From: Bacteroidota bacterium
GTDB taxonomy: Bacteria; Bacteroidota; Bacteroidia; Chitinophagales; BACL12
DNA: 64,000 nucleotides
NCBI GenBank assembly: GCA_016718035.1
Contig: JADKEK010000006.1
Coordinates: 310,001 to 374,000 of the forward strand
Direction: 5' to 3'
Part shown: positions 57,609 through 64,000 of the stretch, one piece after another
Position numbering within the stretch: position 1 is the first letter of the stretch
How the letters are laid out: each line of letters opens with the position of its first letter
Position numbers and translations under genes: made by a program
The notes under the pieces: model-generated
Seen by the model: only the letters and a program-made list of their open reading frames with translations
Told to the model about the DNA's origin: nothing
Database searches by the model: none

Positions 57609-58980
57609 TGAAAAAAATGCTTCTTTAAAAAGTAATTTTTTAAATGTTGAGAATAGTAACAAATATTTTGATGGCCCTATTATAAGAGAAAATCGAGTTG
57701 CAAGAAAAAACGAAATTACTTATTTAACTAAAAAACAAATATCAGATTATAAACCTTACAGACAACCATACCTTTCTACTTCTGCTCTAGATCATCATAT
57801 TGCGGAAATTACTGTTACTTCAGTTGATGGAACCAGATATATATATGGATTGGCTACATATAATACCGAACAAAAAGAAGTAACATTTTCAGTTGGAAGA
57901 GCTAAACACAGTGATCCTAAAATTGAAACCGATGCCAATGGATTTGTATTATATAATAGTGAACAAAACTCACCCAATAATGAAACTGGTTTAGACTGGT
58001 ATTATCAATCAACGGAAACACCTGCCTATGCAACAGCTTATTTGCTAACTGAAGTTTTATCGCCTGATTATGTGGATAGATCAAATAATGGGCCTAGTCC
58101 TGATGATTTGGGCACATATGTTAAATATGTATATGGAGAATTTGATGAGGTGACTAACTCCTATACGGCAAATATTAAAACTTATAAATGGAGAACGCCA
58201 TTGCCTTTGAATAAAGCTGCATACAACGAAGGAATATTCAATAATGCCAGTGATGATAAAGGAAATTATACCTATGGTGTTAAGGAAGTTTGGTATATCT
58301 CATCAATTGAAACTAAAGACCAACTAGTAGAATTTTATACTTCTGAGCGTTTGGATGGTATGGGTGTTATCGGCGAAAATGGTGAAGTAGGTGGAGAGCA
58401 TTTGCAAAAATTAGATTCATTATCGTTGTTTTCGTTAATAGATGTACAGCGAGGTAATGCTTATGGTTATGATGCAGTTCCAATAAAAACTGTACACTTG
58501 GAATATGATTATTCACTTTGTAAAAATGTTTTGAATAATTTAAGTGCTGGCTCTGATAATGGAAAGTTAGCTTTAAAAAAGGTGTATTTTACTTTTAATG
58601 GTTCCCGTAAAGCTAGGTTTAACCCATTTTCGTTTGAATATTCAAATTGTAACCCTGATTATGATATTCAGGCATATAATAGATGGGGGACTTTTAAACC
58701 AAATAACGATGGAGGAAGTTTACAAGACCAGAATAAATATTTTCCTTATGTAGACCAAAACACAATTGACTCTTCAAATGTATGGGCAAGTGCATGGAAT
58801 ATCGTAGCCATTAATTTGCCTTCTGGAGGTAGAATCAGTATTGAATACGAAAGTGATGATTATGCTTATGTACAGGATAAACCAGCAGCTCAAATGTTCA
58901 AAGTGTTAGGAGCTACAGATAATATTACAAACGAGTTTAAATCAATTTTATATGCCAAAGACACGATTAGAATTGTATAA
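57568..58980 (+). pseudogene. Middle part of the SpvB/Rhs-type shell protein
   Basis: 470 codons from ATG 57568 ('MKKKGVTSFELAVDEKNASL'), although this is an internal position of the larger gene rather than a true start. Contains the conserved Bacteroidetes RHS-N block 'LDWYYQSTETPAYATAYLLT', 'DLGTYVKYVYGEFDEV', 'YGVKEVWYISSIETKDQLVE', 'NLPSGGRISIEYESDDYAYV' and a region near 'KKVYFTFNGS'. The frame stops at 58980; coherent reading resumes as 'FDLGENYFIPDSYN' in another frame. Confidence 0.72.
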
Positions 58981-58988
58981 TTTTTGAT

Positions 58989-61900
58989 TTGGGTGAAAAC
59001 TATTTTATACCCGATTCATACAATACAACTCAAGAAGAATCAATAATTCGAACAAATTTTATTACAGGTAGTAAGGGTGATTTTAATGGCTATAACGGAA
59101 TAATAAATAACTTGTATTTTAATTTTTATTTAAATTCCAATGACAGACTTGGTGATGAAGCAGCTTTTGAAATGATAAATGGTTATGCATATATCGACAA
59201 CACCATTTCGAATTACGCAGGTGTATTACCTGCTGAAGACGGTTATTATAAAAAAGCATTTATTAAACTTAAGAATGATGTACTTAAGGATAAAGATAAA
59301 TCCAAGTATGATGTTCATCCAATTACAAAAGCAGGATTTCAATTCACAAAAGAAAACGCTTCCTATTATATCAGCAACCAAGAGCCTCCTGGTATGGCTG
59401 ATTTCGAATCGGTAATGGAAGCGCTAGCTGACCTTTTTACATTTGGAGCAACGGATGGATTATTTAACCCCAATACCTATATGGTAGATAAAGGCTTCTG
59501 CAAACATTTTGTGCCAGAAAATTCCTGGATTAGATTGTTAAATCCTGATGGCCACAAATTAGGTGGAGGCCACAGGGTCAAATCCATAAAATTATATGAC
59601 AACTGGAACGAATTGACAAGAAACGCTGAGGAATCTACCTATTATGGAACCAATTATTCATATTTAAATACGGATGGAACAAGCGCTGGAGTTGCAGCCT
59701 ATGAACCATCCTTTGGAGCTGATGAAAATATTTTACGCAGACCAGAACGATATGATTCGGATGAAACGAAGAAGTATCAATATATCAAATATAAAATTAG
59801 ACCATTTGGAGAAACCTTTTACCCTGCACCAACTGTAGGCTATTCAAGGGTAACTGTATCTAATATACAATGGGATAATGTGTACTCAACTAGTACCGGC
59901 AGCATAGTAAATGAATTCTATACGGCATACGATTTCCCAACAATTGTCAACAACTCTACAATTAAATTAAAAGAGCATAAGCCTGATCCGGTTTTCAGTA
60001 TCTTTTCTTTGAAGGTGGTAAATAAGTATACAGCTTCTCAGGGTTACGTTATTGAATTAAACGATATGCATGGTAAAATTAAATCGGTTGCCAACTTGAA
60101 TAATAAAGGGGAATTAATTTCCAAAACAACTTATAATTATAAACATGATCCCGATAATCCAAAAAGGCTTAAAAATATTGTAGATGTTATGGATAATAAG
60201 GGTAAAATTACTGATGGAGAAGTAGGCGTTACTTACGATGTTGTTGCTGATTTCAGGCAAAATTTTCATTCATCTTTAGGCACTGCTGCTCAGTATAATA
60301 CAGACGCTTTTCTCGCAGCAATAATTCCTGTAATGACCTTCACCTTGTTTGTCAATACCGATTTCTCAGAACAAACGGTAAGAACTTCTACTATAACTAA
60401 GGTCGTTTACAGAACTGGTTTAATAGAGTCGGTTACAATGTTCGATAAAGGTGCTTCAATAACCACAAATAATGAAATTTACGATGCAGAAACCGGTAAT
60501 GTGTTAATGACCTCTGCTCCAAATGAATTTGGTGATCGTTATTTTTCCACAACAATTCCTGCGTATTGGTATTACGCAAATATGGGGCCTACATATCAAA
60601 ATAGTAAGTTTAAATTTTCAGATGGTTTTGAAGATGTTTTTAATTGGTCCACAGGTAAATTAACAACAGATTTTAATGAGTATTTTGCACCTGGTGATGA
60701 AGTTGCAATTAAAACTTATTATGATGCAGCAGGAACGGTTGCATTGAATAATATTTATTGTTGGGTTTATCAAACTTCCGCTGGAGATAAATATTTTATT
60801 GACCAATTTGGGAATCCACCCATTATTGAAGGTGCTTACGTTACTGGAATGGTTTTTCGATCAGGCTATAAAAATTTGAGCAACCAGGGAGGTATGCAAT
60901 TGGTTACAAGGAAAAAACCTGTAAGGGGAGACTCCTTGTATGTTGATGAAACTTATAAGGTAATTTCTGCCTCAGCTTCAACTTATAGCGATGTTTGGCA
61001 GACATTCTGCAACTATGATGAAGGTGAAGAAACAATCGATTGTATTTGTAATTCATTGCCAACACCTGAAGCCGATGATCTAGCGCAAGTGATTTCAGGA
61101 TTAATAGATAATTCGAGTTTTTATGATGGCGGTAACTATTTGTTGCATGATGGCGGTGATTATGTTAATAATTTCACCCCCGAATTAGGTGAGTTTTTAG
61201 TCAACAATGATTGTGGTATCAATATGTTGTTACCCGACAAGATCTTTTTTAAAAGGACTATGGTTGATGTAGCAAATAACCAAATCAAATTAGAGCTTTT
61301 TAAGACTTCAGACAATTTTCATACATCTATTAGTTGTTGCGGGAATACGAACATTTATTTTGACGGAATTGATACAACAGAAGTAAGATCATTGTTGGAA
61401 AATGATAAAATATATTCTGTAACGCATAGGGTATACAATAATGCAGCTGATCCGTGCAGCTCCGCCGACACTTTAGAGCTCAATATTTGTTACCCTACTG
61501 ATTATGACGAAGGAACTGAGACGTATTCTGATTATTTTGATACCATTACCGCTTTTGTTACATCTTCATGTTTTGACTTGATGTATTGTTATGAGCAAGT
61601 TTTGCCAGGTGCATTTTGTACAGGTACAGATGGGGACCAAGTTAACCCATATACACTTGGTATATTAGGTTCATGGAAACCACTTTCTACTTATGCTTAT
61701 CTAACAAATCGAACACCTGAATCTGGAGTAGACCCCGATATTAGAAGAGATGGAGGTTATAAAAAATTTTCGCCATTCTATACCTATAATGGATTTACTT
61801 GGGTTGTTGATCAAGAGGATTGGCAATGGACTGAAAAGGCAATGCTTAAAAGTCCTTATACAGACTTAGTTGAATCACAAAATGCTTTATTCATTCCATC

Positions 61901-62702
61901 TGCTGTAAACTTTGGCTATTCATACCTATTGCCGGAAATTTCTGCGGTAAATGCCCATTACCAGGAAATTGGTTTTGAAAGTTTTGAAACTGATGAAGGT
62001 TTTTCGATTTATGATAAACCATGTAATGTGCAACATTTTAATTGGGAAATAGCCCCAGGTTATCTTGTCCGAAAATTTGCGCATACAGGTTCATTTAGTT
62101 TGGCTTTGTCCGAAGAAGACAGTATTTTATTTACAACAGATTTAAGCTCACTTTTAAGAACCAGAAACACCTTCGAAATGCCATTTAATTTAGAAGATAC
62201 TGTAGACTGTTTACCTCCATTTGCACCAATAAAACATGCTAGTACAGATGTTGAATACTTGCTCACTTATTGGGTCAAAAGGGATATTGGCCCACAAAAA
62301 TTTGACTTTGCCGATAACGTTGATTTGAGCGTGCTATTAGGTCCCACAGAACTTAGTATTATTTCGCAAAAATCATCAGGAATAATTGAAGGATGGCAGC
62401 GTGTAGAATATAAATTTAATATTCCGGCAGGTAGTGTAGGTAGTTTAACAATAAAAGTTAATAATACCGGCAGGTCAGCATTGTATGTTGATGATATAAA
62501 AATTCAACCAGCGCTTGCCGTAGCAAAAGCATTTGTTTATGACTACCGAACACATTGGTTAATGGCCGAATTGGATGAAAATCATTTTGCAACATTTTAT
62601 GAATATGATGAAGAAGGACAGTTGGTCAGGGTTAAAAAAGAAACAGAACGAGGAATTTTAACCGTTCAGGAAAACAGGAAATTTATTAAAAAAGTTGAAT
62701 GA
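58989..62702 (+). CDS. C-terminal part of the giant SpvB/Rhs-type shell protein
   Basis: 1,237 codons of uninterrupted frame; the TTG at 58989 is only where the frame opens, not a real start. YD/RHS-like beta-repeat content ends in the block 'VYDYRTHWLMAELDENHFAT', 'FYEYDEEGQLVRVKKETERG', typical of the C-termini of these large Bacteroidetes proteins. There is no DPFG core and no toxin tip, so this protein is a companion (shell or carrier) rather than the tip-bearing effector. A carbohydrate-binding-like beta sandwich ('GWQRVEYKFNIPAGSVGSL', 'ALYVDDIKIQPA') lies just before the end. It overlaps the next gene by four bases. Confidence 0.78.
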   Translation: MGENYFIPDSYNTTQEESIIRTNFITGSKGDFNGYNGIINNLYFNFYLNSNDRLGDEAAFEMINGYAYIDNTISNYAGVLPAEDGYYKKAFIKLKNDVLKDKDKSKYDVHPITKAGFQFTKENASYYISNQEPPGMADFESVMEALADLFTFGATDGLFNPNTYMVDKGFCKHFVPENSWIRLLNPDGHKLGGGHRVKSIKLYDNWNELTRNAEESTYYGTNYSYLNTDGTSAGVAAYEPSFGADENILRRPERYDSDETKKYQYIKYKIRPFGETFYPAPTVGYSRVTVSNIQWDNVYSTSTGSIVNEFYTAYDFPTIVNNSTIKLKEHKPDPVFSIFSLKVVNKYTASQGYVIELNDMHGKIKSVANLNNKGELISKTTYNYKHDPDNPKRLKNIVDVMDNKGKITDGEVGVTYDVVADFRQNFHSSLGTAAQYNTDAFLAAIIPVMTFTLFVNTDFSEQTVRTSTITKVVYRTGLIESVTMFDKGASITTNNEIYDAETGNVLMTSAPNEFGDRYFSTTIPAYWYYANMGPTYQNSKFKFSDGFEDVFNWSTGKLTTDFNEYFAPGDEVAIKTYYDAAGTVALNNIYCWVYQTSAGDKYFIDQFGNPPIIEGAYVTGMVFRSGYKNLSNQGGMQLVTRKKPVRGDSLYVDETYKVISASASTYSDVWQTFCNYDEGEETIDCICNSLPTPEADDLAQVISGLIDNSSFYDGGNYLLHDGGDYVNNFTPELGEFLVNNDCGINMLLPDKIFFKRTMVDVANNQIKLELFKTSDNFHTSISCCGNTNIYFDGIDTTEVRSLLENDKIYSVTHRVYNNAADPCSSADTLELNICYPTDYDEGTETYSDYFDTITAFVTSSCFDLMYCYEQVLPGAFCTGTDGDQVNPYTLGILGSWKPLSTYAYLTNRTPESGVDPDIRRDGGYKKFSPFYTYNGFTWVVDQEDWQWTEKAMLKSPYTDLVESQNALFIPSAVNFGYSYLLPEISAVNAHYQEIGFESFETDEGFSIYDKPCNVQHFNWEIAPGYLVRKFAHTGSFSLALSEEDSILFTTDLSSLLRTRNTFEMPFNLEDTVDCLPPFAPIKHASTDVEYLLTYWVKRDIGPQKFDFADNVDLSVLLGPTELSIISQKSSGIIEGWQRVEYKFNIPAGSVGSLTIKVNNTGRSALYVDDIKIQPALAVAKAFVYDYRTHWLMAELDENHFATFYEYDEEGQLVRVKKETERGILTVQENRKFIKKVE

Positions 62703-63385
62703 TGAAAACAAAATTATTTTATCTGTTGGTGTTTTTACACGAAGCTTTGTTTGGGCAATTAGTGCCCGATGATATTTCGCGTATGAAAAATAAAATGGAA
62801 TCAATGACCAATTATAGTTGCGATATCCAATATAAATTATATTCGAGAACAATTGCTTCATCTCCTATTGAAGTTAAATCGGGTTTTTTATTACATAACA
62901 ACCAAAATAGCCTATTTGAAATTGGCGAATTAATTACAATTAATACCTCAAAATATTTAATCAAAGTTGACACCATTCAAAAAATAATCAGTGTTGCGAA
63001 CGCTAATAGACAGCAACCAAATGATTTTGACCTCAATAAGTATCTTGAAGGTAATTTTGATATTGAATTTGAGGGTGCCTATAATACAAATAAAGTATAT
63101 CGTTACAAACCTCAGCAATTGAGCACGTTACAGTATTTGAATATTTATATTGACACGGCCACTTTTTTGTTGAATAAAATCGTATTATTTTATAATTTGC
63201 CAAATGTTGAAAGTAGTAATGGGGTTTCTTTTTCATCACCAGTTATTGAAATTACTTATTCCAATTATGTCCAAAATAGAGTAACAGAAAGCATGGTTGA
63301 CGAGGAAAATTATTTACATTTTAAAGAAGACGAAATAACACCTTCGGGACGATATTCGAACTATCAAATTTATAAATTATTTTAA
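62699..63385 (+). CDS. Secreted protein of the Rhs operon, LolA-like in outline
   Basis: 228 residues, signal peptide ('LFYLLVFLHEALFGQ'), mature part of long antiparallel strands ('YSCDIQYKLYSRTIASSPIE', 'EGNFDIEFEGAYNTNKVYRY', 'YIDTATFLLNKIVLFYN'). The arrangement recalls LolA/LppX-type lipid-binding or chaperone folds, but no signature motif confirms it. Its ATG overlaps the stop codon of the giant protein. Could be a periplasmic chaperone for the large Rhs proteins; inference only. Confidence 0.7.
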   Translation: MMKTKLFYLLVFLHEALFGQLVPDDISRMKNKMESMTNYSCDIQYKLYSRTIASSPIEVKSGFLLHNNQNSLFEIGELITINTSKYLIKVDTIQKIISVANANRQQPNDFDLNKYLEGNFDIEFEGAYNTNKVYRYKPQQLSTLQYLNIYIDTATFLLNKIVLFYNLPNVESSNGVSFSSPVIEITYSNYVQNRVTESMVDEENYLHFKEDEITPSGRYSNYQIYKLF

Positions 63386-63395
63386 AGGAATTGTT

Positions 63396-64000
63396 ATGGG
63401 TAAAATTAATTTATACCATGAACTAAAATCAATTAAATGGTTTAGTTTTTTATTATTGACCTGTAATTTGGTTGTTGTACAACATGCTAAATGTCAAACA
63501 GTTGATGCAGTAGCCTACAAATATCTGTACCAATTTACTACTTCAGGCTCGGGTCAGTCCATTACCGTCGCCGACAATTCAGGTACAAGTGCCTACTTTA
63601 CAGATGCTGTAAATTTTACTGATGTAGCAGTGAATAATTATATAAAATTAGATTTTGACCCTGATGTTCATTATTATATTTCCGGCACAACTTTAAAAAC
63701 TTATATCGCACAGATTGAATTAAAGAAATATGCATTAAATGCTGACTCCTCAGCTTATAACACGGCAGTAGGTGACACTATTTTGCTAAAAGTAACCTAT
63801 GACCCAAAAAATAAAAGTATATATCAAGATAAACAAGAATTTTGGTTTGATAACAACTATAAAGTAAAGGCAACCTTGTTGTCTGTTAAGAACGAAGTTG
63901 GAACTTCATATACATTGTCAGGATTACCTCAAAGTTTGCGATTGGAAGCAGGAATTAACATCGAACGATATTTTGATTTTGATCCGGAGGAAATTTCTTC
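63396..64000 (+). CDS. 5' part of a secreted protein, likely the full-length Rhs effector (cut by window end)
   Basis: 201 complete codons, open to the end of the window, starting 10 bp after the previous stop. N-terminal signal ('FSFLLLTCNLVVVQHAKCQ') and a beta-rich start ('YKYLYQFTTSGSGQSITVAD', 'NVERYFDF'-like end 'INIERYFDFDPEE'). As the last visible gene of an SpvB/Rhs operon, and since none of the upstream genes carries the DPFG core, the tip-bearing full-length Rhs protein is expected here. The part that would prove it lies beyond the window. Confidence 0.6.
   Translation, partial: MGKINLYHELKSIKWFSFLLLTCNLVVVQHAKCQTVDAVAYKYLYQFTTSGSGQSITVADNSGTSAYFTDAVNFTDVAVNNYIKLDFDPDVHYYISGTTLKTYIAQIELKKYALNADSSAYNTAVGDTILLKVTYDPKNKSIYQDKQEFWFDNNYKVKATLLSVKNEVGTSYTLSGLPQSLRLEAGINIERYFDFDPEEIS

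Noticed and set aside
1..64000. tRNA or rRNA genes
   Set aside because: No cloverleaf with conserved T-loop (GGTTCGA-type) or rRNA-like segment was noticed on either strand by eye; a dedicated search was not possible.

Overview
The window is AT-rich DNA from a member of the Bacteroidetes (Bacteroidota), most likely a Chitinophagales/Saprospirales-like lineage. The evidence is C-terminal Por/type IX secretion (T9SS) sorting domains, many lipoprotein and signal peptides, a SusB-like GH97 glucosidase, very large secreted beta-rich proteins, and almost no Shine-Dalgarno sequences. No rRNA, tRNA or CRISPR was seen.

Region 1 (1-13.7 kb) holds ordinary, intact chromosomal genes: GH97 alpha-glucosidase, a PhnA-like small protein, a lipoprotein alpha/beta hydrolase, two tandem paralogous secreted proteins with T9SS tails, ClpB, a small lipoprotein, a prolyl oligopeptidase, a DUF5713-like protein and a zinc-free medium-chain dehydrogenase. 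Several clear hairpin terminators separate the units. Region 2 (13.7-25.0 kb, minus strand) is a coupled operon for a surface assembly: an outer-membrane beta-barrel protein, a giant secreted protein of about 2,500 residues (split here by two small frameshifts near 22.3 kb) and a fibronectin-III-like protein. Region 3 (25.0-32.6 kb) has a repeat-rich intergenic stretch, a fibre-like protein with YadA-type repeats, an S74 chaperone domain and a T9SS tail, then a helical protein, a HAD phosphatase, a DinB-like protein, a divergent RsmH and a small membrane protein.

Region 4 (32.9-50.2 kb, minus strand) is the remarkable part: a head-to-tail array of nine orphan Rhs C-terminal 'tips'. Each starts with 10-15 unrelated residues, then the RHS-associated core (DPFGMLL.GRNWEGGSEYR.GFNGKE), then a different C-terminal domain, and nearly all are followed at once by a small secreted, lipoprotein or cytosolic candidate immunity gene. 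Tip domains include a metzincin-type zinc protease and an OmpA-like domain. One complete tip-immunity unit (about 1.74 kb) is duplicated almost perfectly, and both edges of the duplication fall at the core motif. The DNA encoding DPFGM is nearly invariant and GC-rich even where the flanking protein differs, so it looks like a recombination seed. A frameshifted tyrosine recombinase (50.2-51.3 kb) sits at the head of the array.

Region 5 (51.7-64 kb, plus strand), divergent from the array, is an Rhs/SpvB-type operon: a barrel protein and a partner resembling the Region 2 barrel and giant-protein N-terminus, a lipoprotein, a very large SpvB/YD-type shell-like protein, a secreted 228-residue protein, and the start of another secreted protein cut by the window end, which is the likely full-length Rhs protein. 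The inference is an expression locus plus a reservoir of toxin-immunity cassettes. Many genes in Regions 4-5 carry single frameshifts, often at homopolymers and with no in-frame nonsense codons noticed. This may be sequencing or assembly error or real decay, and it limits confidence in gene ends there.
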